DNA of 64,000 nt from JASHPR01 sp963833885. GTDB taxonomy: Bacteria > Actinomycetota > Actinomycetes > Streptosporangiales > Streptosporangiaceae. Below are positions 25,803 through 35,536 of the stretch, one piece after another. Positions within the stretch are counted from its first letter, which is position 1, and every line of letters starts with the position of its first letter. Location of the stretch: NCBI GenBank assembly GCA_963833885.1, contig CAWHZU010000031.1, forward strand, positions 248,001 through 312,000, in the 5' to 3' direction. The translations under genes and the position numbers were made by a program. Below the pieces are notes generated by a model, which did no database searches, had not been told where the DNA came from, and saw only the letters and a program-made list of their open reading frames with translations.

Positions 25803-28800
25803 TCAGGGCCGGGGCGGCAGCGGCGGCCGGCGCTTGGACGGGCGGTCCGAGGTTGCCGGAGGGGTGACCGCCGGATTTGCCGCCAGCGCCTCGATCGCGA
25901 TCCGGACCCCGGTCTCCAGCTGCGGATCCCGGCCCGCCGCGTGGTCATCGGGTGACGGGACCACCTCGACGTCCGGGTCGACCCCATGGTTCTCCACGTT
26001 CCAGCCGTAGCCTTCCAGCCAGAACGCGTAGCGCGGGACGGTGACCCGGGTGCCGTCGACCAGCGCGTGCCGGTCGTCGATCCCGATCACCCCGCCCCAG
26101 GTGCGCGTTCCCACGACCGGGCCGAGGCCGAGTGCCTTGATGGCCGCGGTCACGATGTCGCCGTCCGATCCGGCGAACTCGTCGGCGAGCGCGACCACCG
26201 GGCCGCGCGGCGCGTCACGCGGATAGGTCTGCGGCTGCAGGCCGCGCGGTATGTCCCAGCCGATCACCCGCCGGGCGAGCTTCTCCACCACGAGCTGCGA
26301 TGTGTGCCCACCGCCGTTGCTCCGCACGTCAACGATCAGCGCGTCGAGCTCCATCTCGGTATGCAGGTCGCGGTGAAAATCGGCCCACCCGACGCTCATC
26401 ATGTCCGGCACGTGCAGGTAGCCGACGCGCCCGCCGCCGAGCTCGCGCACCCGCTGCCGCCGCCCGGCGACCCAGTCCTGGTAGCGCAGCCGCCGGTCCT
26501 CATCGAGCGTGACGACCACCGCCCGCCGGGCCTCGCCGCCCCCCGCCGGGCCGATCGTCAGCTCCACCGGCTTGCCCGCCGCGCCGACCAGCAGCGGGCC
26601 GGGCCCAACGCCGTTCAGCGACCGCCCGTCGATCGCGAGCAGCGTGTCCCCCGGGCCGACCTGCGCGCCGGGAGCGGCCAGCGGGGACCGGGCCCGGGGG
26701 TCTGAGGACTCGCCGGGCAGCACTCTGGTCACCGTCCACCGCCCGTCGGCGTCGCGTTCAAGGTCGGCGCCGAGCAGTCCGAGTCCGGGATCGTCACCCC
26801 CGTCATCGCCGTCGGCGGGCACCACGTACGCGTGGGAGGTGCCGAGCTCGCCGAACACCTCCCACATCAGGTCGGCGAAGTCCTGCGCCCCGGCGATCCG
26901 GTCCAGCAGCGGCCGGTAGGACTCGAGCACGGCGTCCCAGTCCACCTCGGCCAGGTCGGGCACCCAGAAGTCGTGCCGGATGAGGCGGCCCGCTTCGTCG
27001 TAAGCGTTGCGCCATAGCGCGGCGGGATCGGCGAGGTACCTGGCCCGGGACTTGTCCACGGTCACCCGGTCCGCCGGGCTGTCCGGGTCCGGCTTGCGGC
27101 TGGCGGGCGCGACGTACAGCTTCCCGTGGTCGCTGATCACCAGCAGGCTGCCGTCGCCGCTCACCTCGAACCAGTCCAGTTCGTCGGCCAGCTCGGTGCA
27201 GCGCTGTGCGTCCAGGTCGAAGTGCTCCAGGTTCGGCCGCGGCACGTCATCGCCGAGTTTGGGGCCGCCCTCGCCGAGGTTCCCCGTCAGCGGCTCCCTG
27301 AGCCAGGCGAGCCCGCCGGAGACCGCGCGCAGCGAGGAGTACCGCGACTCCGCCACCGGGATCTGCACGACCCGGCCGGCCAGGCCCTCGGCGTCGAGGG
27401 CCACCGGCGCGGGCACGGCATCGTGCTCGCCGTCCTCCCCGGAACCGTCCTCATGGCGGCCGCCGACCGGCCGGCCGCCGGGCAGCGGCGCGAACGGCGA
27501 CGGCGTCGCCGCCGCCAGGGAGACCAGGTAGGGACGGCAGCCGTACGGGAACGACAAGTCGAATACCTGCGCGTCGTACACCGGGTCGAAGCTGCGCACC
27601 GACAAGAACGCCAGGTACTTGCCGTCCGCGGTGAACGCTGGATCGCTGTCGGTGAACCGCCCGTCGGTGATGTCGACGACGGTGCGGGGATCGGCGACCC
27701 GGACCATGCACAGCCGCCGCAGCGGCACGGAACCGGGATGCGACCACGCCAGCCAGGCCGAGTCGGGCGACCATGCCAGCCCGGTGACCTCGCCGTTGCC
27801 GGACGACGTCACATCGGTCACCCCGCCCGACGCGACATTGACGAACAGCAGCCTGCCGTCGCGGGCCGCGACCGCGAGCGTGCTGCCGTCCGGGGCCGGG
27901 GCCATGTCGGCCACCCAGCCGATGGCGCCGGCGGCCAGGCGCCGGGGCGGGGTCTGGCTGGCCCGCCCGTCGGCAGCCGTGACCTCGATCGCGTCGGCGC
28001 CTTCCGCGTCAGTCACCCATGCGACCTGGCCGGTCTTGCCGAGCACCCGGGGCAGTCGCGCCCGCACCCCGGGGACGACCGAAAGCGCACGCGCCGGGCC
28101 CTCGCGGTGTGTCAGCCAGTGCACGGTCCCGCACACCTCGACGGCGCTGGCCTGGCCGGAATGATCGCAGGACAGGCTGCCCAGGTGATCTTCCGCGGAG
28201 ATCAGCCGCGGCGCCCGGGCGCCGGGCGCGGACAGGCTGAACTCGAGCAACCGCGGCCCGTCGGCGGCGAGCGAGTCGAGCACCCAGACGTCGCCCGCGC
28301 AGTGGTAGACGATCCGCTGCCCGTCGGTGCTGGCGTTGCGGGCGTAGTGGCCGTCGTGGTCGGTGTGCCGCCGCAGGTCGCTGCCGTCAAGCGCGCAGGA
28401 GTACAAGTTGCCGGTGCCCTGGTAGTCGGACAGGAACGCGAGCCTGCCGCCGACCAGCATGGGACTGGCGAACTGGCCAGCCACGCCGCCGAGCAGCCTG
28501 GTGAACCCGCTATAGCTCCCCGCTGGCCGCACCCAGAGTTTTCCAGCCGTGCCGCCCCGGTACCGCTTCCAGTGCGCTGGCTCGCGGAAGCTGCCGGTGA
28601 GCAGCGCGACCCCGGCGGTCTCCAAGGCCACGTCGCTGACCAGGCCGAACGGCAGCGCTCTCGGCGGGTCGCCGCCGTCGCGGTCGCCGGCATCGGCGGT
28701 CGGCAGCGCGTGTGCCGCCGTCTGCCGGCGGAACGGCTGGTCGGCCGCCGTGATCGCAAGCACCTCGCCGTCCGGCGTCCAGCCGCGCACCTGGGTTCCC

Positions 28801-29063
28801 GCGTCGCCCCAGTAGCTGAGCCTGCGGCCGTTCCCGCCGTCGATCCCGGTCAGGTAGACCTCGGGCGGGCCCTCCCGCCCGCTGGTCCAGGCGATCATCG
28901 TGCCGTCCCTGGAGATCCGGGGATGGCTGGCCGCAGCGTGGTCCGCGGTGACCCGCCATGCCCGACCGCCCGAGGCCGGGGCGAGCCATACGTCATCGTC
29001 CGCGACGAACGTAACCAGATCGCCGTGAATGTGCGGGAAGCGGAGGTATCCGGCTGAGATCAC
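25803..29063 (-). CDS. Tricorn-type protease
   Basis: The 1086-residue protein has the tricorn layout: N-terminal six- and seven-bladed propellers (about 1-670, with repeats such as HPRISRDGTMIAWTSGREG), a C1 helical domain with His744 in GELGTSHAYV, a PDZ domain (about 760-850) and a C2 serine-protease domain with Ser966 in DEFAGSDGD. These positions match the Thermoplasma enzyme closely (His746, Ser965). It degrades short peptides downstream of the proteasome and assembles into a large toroid. The GTG at 29063 is preferred because the ISAGYLRFPHIHGD segment is the family start. The YCII gene upstream ends 22 bp away. Confidence 0.92.
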   Translation of the reverse strand: MISAGYLRFPHIHGDLVTFVADDDVWLAPASGGRAWRVTADHAAASHPRISRDGTMIAWTSGREGPPEVYLTGIDGGNGRRLSYWGDAGTQVRGWTPDGEVLAITAADQPFRRQTAAHALPTADAGDRDGGDPPRALPFGLVSDVALETAGVALLTGSFREPAHWKRYRGGTAGKLWVRPAGSYSGFTRLLGGVAGQFASPMLVGGRLAFLSDYQGTGNLYSCALDGSDLRRHTDHDGHYARNASTDGQRIVYHCAGDVWVLDSLAADGPRLLEFSLSAPGARAPRLISAEDHLGSLSCDHSGQASAVEVCGTVHWLTHREGPARALSVVPGVRARLPRVLGKTGQVAWVTDAEGADAIEVTAADGRASQTPPRRLAAGAIGWVADMAPAPDGSTLAVAARDGRLLFVNVASGGVTDVTSSGNGEVTGLAWSPDSAWLAWSHPGSVPLRRLCMVRVADPRTVVDITDGRFTDSDPAFTADGKYLAFLSVRSFDPVYDAQVFDLSFPYGCRPYLVSLAAATPSPFAPLPGGRPVGGRHEDGSGEDGEHDAVPAPVALDAEGLAGRVVQIPVAESRYSSLRAVSGGLAWLREPLTGNLGEGGPKLGDDVPRPNLEHFDLDAQRCTELADELDWFEVSGDGSLLVISDHGKLYVAPASRKPDPDSPADRVTVDKSRARYLADPAALWRNAYDEAGRLIRHDFWVPDLAEVDWDAVLESYRPLLDRIAGAQDFADLMWEVFGELGTSHAYVVPADGDDGGDDPGLGLLGADLERDADGRWTVTRVLPGESSDPRARSPLAAPGAQVGPGDTLLAIDGRSLNGVGPGPLLVGAAGKPVELTIGPAGGGEARRAVVVTLDEDRRLRYQDWVAGRRQRVRELGGGRVGYLHVPDMMSVGWADFHRDLHTEMELDALIVDVRSNGGGHTSQLVVEKLARRVIGWDIPRGLQPQTYPRDAPRGPVVALADEFAGSDGDIVTAAIKALGLGPVVGTRTWGGVIGIDDRHALVDGTRVTVPRYAFWLEGYGWNVENHGVDPDVEVVPSPDDHAAGRDPQLETGVRIAIEALAANPAVTPPATSDRPSKRRPPLPPRP

Positions 29064-29085
29064 CGGTTCATCGTAGGCCGGGGGG

Positions 29086-29436
29086 TCACGGCTCGACGAA
29101 GGGCCGCAGCTCGAACGTGCCAGTCTTGGCGGTCGGGTGCCGCGACGCCACAGCGACCGCCTCGTCAAGGTCGGCGCAATCGAGCACGTTGAAGCCCGCG
29201 ATCTGCTCCTTGGTCTCGGCGAACGGACCGTCGCTGACCAGCACCTCGCCGTCGCGTACCCGCACGGTGACGGCGTCGGCGACCGGCCGCAGATGCCCGC
29301 CGTACAGGTTCACCCCGCGCTCGTTCACATCGGCCGCCCAGGCCTCGATCTCCGGGTCCTCGACGACGGACTCATCCGGATCGCCCATATCAGGCTCGGC
29401 GCTCCCGTCCAGACAGTGGATCATCAGGTATCTCAT
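29086..29436 (-). CDS. YCII-related (DGPF) domain protein
   Basis: The 116-residue protein carries VLVSDGPFAETKEQIAGFNV, the DGPF-type YCII signature, within a small ferredoxin-like fold starting RYLMIHCLDG. The family is related to muconolactone isomerase folds and often sits beside ECF sigma factors, but none is present here. It is transcribed toward the tricorn gene and may be co-transcribed with it. The function is unknown. Confidence 0.85.
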   Translation of the reverse strand: MRYLMIHCLDGSAEPDMGDPDESVVEDPEIEAWAADVNERGVNLYGGHLRPVADAVTVRVRDGEVLVSDGPFAETKEQIAGFNVLDCADLDEAVAVASRHPTAKTGTFELRPFVEP

Positions 29437-29517
29437 GGCTGCATCCTGTCGGCTGCTGTCCCCTGGTCACCCTCACGACGAACTGGACGGCGCCCGATGG
29501 ACACCGAGCGCGGAATT

Positions 29518-29598
29518 GGCTCATCGATGTACCAGAAGGTCGCATCTTTCGAGCCCATCGGTACATCGATCTCTGTGGAGCCCGTTGGTTCATCGATG
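29518..29598. repeat. Repeated ATCGAT-centred motifs with 11-bp inverted repeat
   Basis: GGCTCATCGATG (29518), GGTACATCGATC (29560) and GGTTCATCGATG (29587) are three copies of GGNNCATCGAT. In addition ATCGATGTACC (29523-29533) and GGTACATCGAT (29560-29570) form a perfect 11-bp inverted repeat with a 26-nt centre. The block lies between the ornithine cyclodeaminase stop and the YCII start, so it could be a regulator site or an mRNA hairpin. Confidence 0.55.
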
Positions 29599-29619
29599 CA
29601 TGCGGAAGGCACCCCTGCG

Positions 29620-30615
29620 CTAGAAGTCGACCCAGGTGCCCGCGCCCTGGTCGATGGCGTTGCGGTAGGCGAGCCTGGCCGCGACCAGGTCCTCGATGGC
29701 CAGGCCCAGCGATTCGAAGACGGTGATCTCGGCGTCGGTGGCCCGGCCCGGCGCCGCGCCAGTGAGCACTTCGCCCAGCTCGGCCCGGACGTGGTCCGGC
29801 CCGATCGCGCCCTCCGCCTGGGCCAGGACGTAGTCGCCAGCCTCGTTGGCGACCGACTCCCGGCTGTCGGCGAACACCGCGGCGGCCGCCATCGTCTCGG
29901 CGTCGAGCTCGCGTGCCTGCGGCACGCACGCGCCGACCGCGTTGACGTGCGCCCCTGGTTCCAGCCACGCTTTCTGCAACACCGGCTCGGCTGAGCTGGT
30001 CGCGGTCACGACGATCCCGGCCCCGGCGACCGCGTCGGCCGCCGAGGCGCAGGCGGTCACGGGCACGGCGGTGCGCTCGCGCATGTCCTCGGCGAACCGG
30101 CGCGCCTTGTCCGGGTCCCGGCCGGTGACCCGGACCCGGTCCAGCGGCCGCACCGCCGCGATCGCCAGCAGATGCGACCGCGCCTGCACTCCGGTGCCGA
30201 TGATGGCGAGCTCCGCGGCGTCGGCCCGGGCCAGCAGCTCGGTGGCCACGGCCGACACCGCCGCGGTGCGGATCTCGGTGACCGCCGACGCGTTGAGCAG
30301 CGCGAGTGGCTCGCCGGTCTGCGCGCTGGACAGCAGCACGACGCCCTGGTGCGAGTCGAGACCGCTGGCCGGGTTGCCGCCGAAGATGCAGATCGCCTTC
30401 AGGCCGTAGGCCGCGGCGGCCTCCTCTCCCGCGGCGAGGTAGGCGGGCATCAGCGCCATCATCCCGGCCGCGCCCGGCGGCCTGATGATCGTCCGCAGCG
30501 GCTGGTGCGCCTGGCCGCCGGCGTACGCGGCGAGTGCGCCGCGCATCGCGGCCGCGCACTCGCCGTAGGGCAGCAGGGCGTACACCTCTCGGCTGCCGAG
30601 GACCAGCAGCTTCAT
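29620..30615 (-). CDS. Ornithine cyclodeaminase / mu-crystallin family protein
   Basis: The 331-residue protein has the family core: GLKAICIFGGNP, the RTAAVSAVATELLA segment, the NAD-binding loop AIIGTGVQARSHL (about residues 137-149) and HVNAVGACVPQARELD. Members convert ornithine to proline or reduce cyclic imines (ketimine reductase, alanine dehydrogenase), so the exact reaction is open. Its ATG overlaps the ftsH stop (ATGA at 30612-30615), an unusual pairing that implies coupled translation with a membrane protease. Confidence 0.87.
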   Translation of the reverse strand: MKLLVLGSREVYALLPYGECAAAMRGALAAYAGGQAHQPLRTIIRPPGAAGMMALMPAYLAAGEEAAAAYGLKAICIFGGNPASGLDSHQGVVLLSSAQTGEPLALLNASAVTEIRTAAVSAVATELLARADAAELAIIGTGVQARSHLLAIAAVRPLDRVRVTGRDPDKARRFAEDMRERTAVPVTACASAADAVAGAGIVVTATSSAEPVLQKAWLEPGAHVNAVGACVPQARELDAETMAAAAVFADSRESVANEAGDYVLAQAEGAIGPDHVRAELGEVLTGAAPGRATDAEITVFESLGLAIEDLVAARLAYRNAIDQGAGTWVDF

Positions 30616-32633
30616 CCGGCCCGCCGCCCGGTCACTGGTGGCCGGCGGGGAGGCTCGGACGAAGCCCGCGCGGGCCGCGCGCCGTCGTGCGCGGTGGCGG
30701 CGTGCGGCGCGATCGCCATCTCCGCCTGCCGGTGCTCGGGCGCCGGCCTGCCGACGATCCGGTACACGTCGGAGCCGTCGACCGTCTCCTTCTCCAGCAG
30801 CAGGTCGACGAGCTGCTCGAGCTCGCTGCGGTGGGAGCGGATCATGTCCACAGCGTGCTGCTCTGCCTCGCGCAGCAGCCGCGACACCTCGTTGTCGATG
30901 GTGGCCTGGGTCGCCTCGGCGAACGGCCGGCTGGAAAAGCCCTGCCCGCCGCCGCCCAGAAACGCCGACCCGCCCTCGGGATACCCGATCGGCCCCAGCG
31001 CGGGAGACAGCCCGAACTCGCGGACCATCTTGGTCGCCAGGTCTGTCGCGCTGGCCAGGTCGTTGGCCGCGCCGGTCGAGCCCTGCCCGAACTCGACCAG
31101 CTCGGCGGCGCGCCCGCCCATCCGCACCGCCAGCGAATCGGTCAGGTAGTCCTCGCCGTACAGGTGCCGCTCGTCGATCGGCAGCTGCTCGGTCACCCCG
31201 AGGGTCTGGCCGGCCTGCAGAATCGTGACCTTCGCCACCGGATCGGCGTGGTCCGACAGCGCGGCGACAATCGCGTGCCCGGACTCGTGGATCGCGACCG
31301 CGTGCTTCTCGTCCGGCAGCAGCACGTTCGAGCCTTCCCGCCGGCCGAGCAGGATCCGGTCCCTGGCCGTGTCGAAGTCGTCCGCGGACAGCACCTCGCG
31401 GTTGCCGCGCACCGCGTTGATCGCCGCCTCGTTCGCCAGGTTGGCCAGGTCGGCGCCGGAGAACCCCGGAGTCCCCCGGGCCACGGTGTTCAGGTTGACG
31501 TCGGCACCCAGCTTCTTGTCCCGGCAGTGCACCGCGAGGATCGCGGCGCGCTCCGGCAGCGTCGGCAGCGGGATCGTGACCTGCCGGTCGAACCGCCCGG
31601 GCCGCAGCAGCGCCGGGTCCAGGATCTCCGGCCGGTTCGTCGCACCCAGCACCACGATCCCCTGCGACACGTCGAACCCGTCCATCTCCGACAGGAGCTG
31701 GTTCAGGGTCTGCTCGCGTTCGTCGTTGGAGACCACGGCGCCCGACCCGGCCCGGCGCTGCCCGATCGCGTCGATCTCGTCGATGAAGATGATCGCCGGG
31801 GCCCGCTTGCGCGCCTCGCTGAACAGGTCGCGGACCCGCGCCGCGCCGACCCCGACAAACAGCTCAACAAAGCTGGACCCGGTGACCGAGAAGAACGGCA
31901 CCGAGGCCTCCCCCGCCACGGCCCGCGCCAGCAGGGTCTTGCCGGTGCCCGGCGGACCGATCATCAGCAGCCCGCGCGGCGCCACCGCGCCCGCCCGCGT
32001 ATACCGCCCGGGATTGCGCAGGAAGTCGATCACCTCGCCGATCTCGGACTTGACGCCCTCGTACCCGGCCACGTCGCTGAACTTGGTCGACGGCCGCTCG
32101 GCGTCGAAGACCTTTGCCCGGGACCGGCCCACGCCGAGCACGCCCTGCAGGCCAGCCCCGCCGCCAGCGCCCCGGTTCATCCGCCGGAACAGCCAGAACA
32201 CGAGGATGAACGGCAGCAGCAGGATCAGCCAGTACAGCAGGTCGGTGCCCAGGCCAGAGCTTGGCGGGTTCGCCGTTATCGTCTTCACGCCGTCGGAGCT
32301 GAGCTGCTGGGTGAGCGTGGTCGTGGGCGTGCCGGGAATGACCGTCTCGTACGACTTCCCATTCGTCAGATCCCCCGTGGCAGGGGTGTTGGCGCCGTTC
32401 GAGCCGCTGGAGAAGGTGACCGTCTTGATCTTGTGGGCGCTGGCGTCGGCGACGAACTGCGAATAGCTGAGGCTGACCGGCGTCTTGACGTTGATTCCCG
32501 GCAGGATGAGCCACAGCGCGAAGAACGCGAGCAGCGCGATCGGCCACAGCCAATGCCGCCATGCTGGCGGCGGCGGCGGTGCCGAATTGACGGGCTTGTC
32601 GCCCGGTGGCGGCGGATTCGGCTGTTTGCTCAT
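30612..32633 (-). CDS. ftsH: ATP-dependent zinc metalloprotease FtsH
   Basis: The 673-residue protein has two membrane segments (about 28-48 and 133-153) around an extracytoplasmic domain, an AAA+ module with Walker A GPPGTGKT, Walker B IIFIDEID and the SRH NRPEILDPALLRPGRFDR, and a protease domain with zinc motif HESGH. It degrades misfolded membrane proteins and regulators as a hexamer. The proline-rich N-terminus (PPPPGDK and PPPPP) and the Gly-rich GGGG segment near residue 565 are mild peculiarities. It is translationally coupled to a cyclodeaminase gene. Genomes of this type often have a second FtsH near hpt/tilS, so this may be the extra copy. Confidence 0.95.
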   Translation of the reverse strand: MSKQPNPPPPGDKPVNSAPPPPPAWRHWLWPIALLAFFALWLILPGINVKTPVSLSYSQFVADASAHKIKTVTFSSGSNGANTPATGDLTNGKSYETVIPGTPTTTLTQQLSSDGVKTITANPPSSGLGTDLLYWLILLLPFILVFWLFRRMNRGAGGGAGLQGVLGVGRSRAKVFDAERPSTKFSDVAGYEGVKSEIGEVIDFLRNPGRYTRAGAVAPRGLLMIGPPGTGKTLLARAVAGEASVPFFSVTGSSFVELFVGVGAARVRDLFSEARKRAPAIIFIDEIDAIGQRRAGSGAVVSNDEREQTLNQLLSEMDGFDVSQGIVVLGATNRPEILDPALLRPGRFDRQVTIPLPTLPERAAILAVHCRDKKLGADVNLNTVARGTPGFSGADLANLANEAAINAVRGNREVLSADDFDTARDRILLGRREGSNVLLPDEKHAVAIHESGHAIVAALSDHADPVAKVTILQAGQTLGVTEQLPIDERHLYGEDYLTDSLAVRMGGRAAELVEFGQGSTGAANDLASATDLATKMVREFGLSPALGPIGYPEGGSAFLGGGGQGFSSRPFAEATQATIDNEVSRLLREAEQHAVDMIRSHRSELEQLVDLLLEKETVDGSDVYRIVGRPAPEHRQAEMAIAPHAATAHDGARPARASSEPPRRPPVTGRRAG

Positions 32634-32686
32634 GGGTCATTCTTACGCAGTACGCGCGCGGGAGCGATAATCGGTCCGCTGCCAGC

Positions 32687-32783
32687 GCAATCCCAGGTCA
32701 GCCGGAGGCCGCAGATCCGCCCGCGGCGGCGGTCGAGATCCTGTGCACGGTGTCCTGAATGTCCCATTGCCTGGCATGCCAGG
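32687..32783. repeat. Second locus of the GCAATCCCA / ATTGCCTGNCATGC motifs
   Basis: GCAATCCCA (32687-32695) and ATTGCCTGGCATGC (32766-32779) repeat two elements seen together at 15126-15176. The latter overlaps the perfect palindrome CCTGGCATGCCAGG (32770-32783). They lie in the 266-bp divergent gap between ftsH and the molybdenum hydroxylase gene, where promoters for both must be. Confidence 0.45.
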
Positions 32784-32899
32784 GGTATGCAAACGATTTC
32801 GGGCAAACTAGCGTGGCGATCGCCGGCCGAATTCGTTACCTGTACGGGCGGCTGGCGGGAGGGACTGTCCGGGCCGCCGGGAGGAGGAAGGGACCCCGC

Positions 32900-35536
32900 A
32901 TGCCGTTCACGATCACTGTCGATGGTGTGCAGCGGCAGGTAGTCGCCGACAGCGGCCGCAGCCTGCTCGAGGTGCTCCGGGAGGATCTCGGCATCACCGG
33001 CCCCAAGCTGGGCTGCGGCGAGGGCGCGTGCGGCGCCTGCACCGTGCTGATCGGCCGGCGCGCCGTGACGGCGTGCTCCACCCTGGCGGCCGAGATCGCT
33101 GGCCAGCGGATCACGACGGTCGAGGGGCTGGCCGAGGATGGCCTGCTGCACCCGGTGCAGCAGGCCTGGCTGGAGACCGGTGCGATGCAGTGCGGGTACT
33201 GCACCCCGGGCTGGCTCATGGCCACCGCCGCACTGCTGAACCGGGTTTCGCACCCGGATGACGCAAGGATCGCGGCCGAGCTGTCCGGGAACGTATGCCG
33301 GTGCTGCACGTACCCGAGGATCCTGCGCGCGATCCGCCGGGCCGCCGAGCTCATGGAGGAGCCGGAGCTGCTCGAACCGGTCCCGGCGACCGATTCGGGC
33401 TCAGGCCCGGCGGACGCGCTGCGCGCCGCAGCGGGACCGTCGCCCTGGGACCAGGCCAGGGACGCGGCGCCCTTCTTCGAGCAGCTACCCGATGGCCTGG
33501 TGACGGTCGTCGCCGACGACGGCCCCGCAGCGGGGCCGGGGCAGGGCCGGTGGGGCGGGCCCGACGACGCCTGGGTGCACGTGGGAGCCGACGGCTCGGT
33601 GACGGCGTTCACCGGCAAGGTCGAGGCCGGCCAGGGTACCCGCACCGCGCTGGGTCTGCTGGTCGCCGAGGAACTCGCCGTGCCCTCGGCGACGGTACGG
33701 GTGGTGATGGGAAACACCGACACCTCGCCGTTCGACATGGGCACGTTCGGCAGCCGCTCGATGCCGTTCGCGGCACCCCCGCTCCGGGCCGCGGCCGCAG
33801 CAGCGCGCGAGGTGCTGCGCGAGGCGGCGGCCGACCGGTTCGGCATCCCGGCTTCGCGGCTGACCGTCGCCGACGGGATCGTGGCCGGCCCCGACGGCGC
33901 GCCCAGCATCGGCTACTCCGATCTGCTGGCCGGCGTGCAGCGGGTGGAGAAGGTCCCGCCCGGCCGGCCGGTCACCCCGCCGCCGGCCTGGCGCTCGGCC
34001 GGCCATCCCGCGCGTGCGGCGGGCGGCGCCAGCGTGGTCACCGGCGCCAAGCGCTTCCCGGCCGACCTGCGCGCGGACGGCATGCTGCACGGCTGTGTGC
34101 TGCGGCCGCCGGCGTTCGGCGCCACGCTGCGCGGCGCTGACACCGCTCCGGCCGAGGCGCTGCCTGGGGTGAGCGTGGTCCGGGATGGCGAGTTCATCGG
34201 CGTGGTGGCGGCGACCAGCGCGGCCGCGCGCCGCGGCGTCGCTGCGATCGAAGCGGAGTGGGACCGCTCGCCGCAGCCCCGCACCGACGAGCTCGCCGGC
34301 TACCTGCGGTCGCACCCGATCGACGGCGAGGGCTTCAGCGCCGCGTTCCGGCACGAGGAGGGTGACGTCGACGCGGCGCTCGCGGCCGGCCCGGTGCGCC
34401 TGGCGGCGCACTACACGGCCGCCTACATCGCCCATGTACCGCTGGAGGCGAGATCCGCGATCGCCACTTGGCGGGACGGGCACCTCACCGTCTGGACCGG
34501 CACCTCCACGCCGTTCCGCGCCCGGCGCGAGCTGGCGCAGGCTCTCAGTACCGAGGAAGAACGGGTACACCTGATCGTGCCCGACTACGGCGGGGGCTTC
34601 GGCGGCAAGCACGGCAGTACCGTCGCCGCCGAGGCGGCGCGGCTGTCGCGGGCGGCGGGATACCCGGTGAAGGTCCAGTGGAACCGCCACGAGGAGTTCC
34701 ACTGGGGCTACCTGCGCCCAGCCGCGCTCATCGACGTGGTCGGCAGCGTCGGCGCGTCCGGCGAGCTGACCGGGTGGACGCACCTGAACATCAACTCCGG
34801 GGCGGTCGGGATCGCGAGCCCGTACCGGGTGCCGCATCAGCGCCTCGTGTACCAGCCCGCCGACTCGCCGCTGCCGCAGGGCTCCTACCGCGCCCTGGCC
34901 GCGACGGCGAACAGCTTCGCCAGGGAATCGCACATGGACGAGCTGGCGCACGAGACCGGCGCTGACCCGCTGGAGTTCCGGCTGCGGCACCTGCCCGACG
35001 ACAGGCTCGCCGACGTGTTCCGGGCGGCGGCCGAGCGGCTCGGCCGGCCGCTGCGCCCACGGCCGCCCGCGCAGCGCGACGGGACCGGTGCCGGGATCGC
35101 CGGGGGCATGGAGAAGGGCGGTCGCGTCGCCACCGCGGCCGAGGTCCGGGTGGACGCCGACGGGACGCTGCACGTCGACCGGCTGGTCACCGCGTTCGAC
35201 TGCGGCGCGATCGTGAACCCCGACAACCTTGCCAACCAGATCGAGGGCGCGGTCATGATGGGCCTCGGAGGTGCGCTGTTCGAGGCGATCGACTTTGCCG
35301 ACGGGCAGATCCGCAACGCCTCGCTCACCCAGTACCGGGTGCCCAGGCTGCCGGATCTGCCCGAGGTCGAGGTGGTCCTGCTGGACCGGCCGGATCAGCC
35401 GTCGGCGGGCGGCGGCGAGACCCCGATCATCGCGGTGGCGCCCGCGATCGCAAACGCGATCTTCGCCGCGTGCGGCGTCCGGCTGCGGGACATGCCCCTC
35501 GCCCCGCGCGGCGTGGTACCTGGGGTGGCACGGTGA
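32900..35536 (+). CDS. Single-chain molybdenum hydroxylase ([2Fe-2S] + molybdopterin subunits fused)
   Basis: The 878-residue protein begins with a two-cluster iron-sulfur domain (about 1-150: GCGEGACGACTVLIG, then CGYCTPGW and CRCCTYPRI) and continues into a molybdopterin-binding large subunit (about 210-878: GQGTRTALGLLVAEEL, GGFGGKHGS, QGSYRALA, and GGGETP, which should hold the catalytic Glu). These are normally two genes in isoquinoline or nicotinate/aldehyde dehydrogenases of the xanthine oxidase family. No FAD subunit is adjacent, so electrons probably go to a cytochrome or quinone. The ATG at 32900 follows GAGGAGGAAGGGA and is the start of homology. The substrate is unknown. The stop lies in a tandem repeat. 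Confidence 0.88.
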   Translation: MPFTITVDGVQRQVVADSGRSLLEVLREDLGITGPKLGCGEGACGACTVLIGRRAVTACSTLAAEIAGQRITTVEGLAEDGLLHPVQQAWLETGAMQCGYCTPGWLMATAALLNRVSHPDDARIAAELSGNVCRCCTYPRILRAIRRAAELMEEPELLEPVPATDSGSGPADALRAAAGPSPWDQARDAAPFFEQLPDGLVTVVADDGPAAGPGQGRWGGPDDAWVHVGADGSVTAFTGKVEAGQGTRTALGLLVAEELAVPSATVRVVMGNTDTSPFDMGTFGSRSMPFAAPPLRAAAAAAREVLREAAADRFGIPASRLTVADGIVAGPDGAPSIGYSDLLAGVQRVEKVPPGRPVTPPPAWRSAGHPARAAGGASVVTGAKRFPADLRADGMLHGCVLRPPAFGATLRGADTAPAEALPGVSVVRDGEFIGVVAATSAAARRGVAAIEAEWDRSPQPRTDELAGYLRSHPIDGEGFSAAFRHEEGDVDAALAAGPVRLAAHYTAAYIAHVPLEARSAIATWRDGHLTVWTGTSTPFRARRELAQALSTEEERVHLIVPDYGGGFGGKHGSTVAAEAARLSRAAGYPVKVQWNRHEEFHWGYLRPAALIDVVGSVGASGELTGWTHLNINSGAVGIASPYRVPHQRLVYQPADSPLPQGSYRALAATANSFARESHMDELAHETGADPLEFRLRHLPDDRLADVFRAAAERLGRPLRPRPPAQRDGTGAGIAGGMEKGGRVATAAEVRVDADGTLHVDRLVTAFDCGAIVNPDNLANQIEGAVMMGLGGALFEAIDFADGQIRNASLTQYRVPRLPDLPEVEVVLLDRPDQPSAGGGETPIIAVAPAIANAIFAACGVRLRDMPLAPRGVVPGVAR

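Noticed and set aside
31225..32466. 413-codon plus-strand frame opposite ftsH
   Set aside because: Antisense shadow of a gene with all FtsH motifs.
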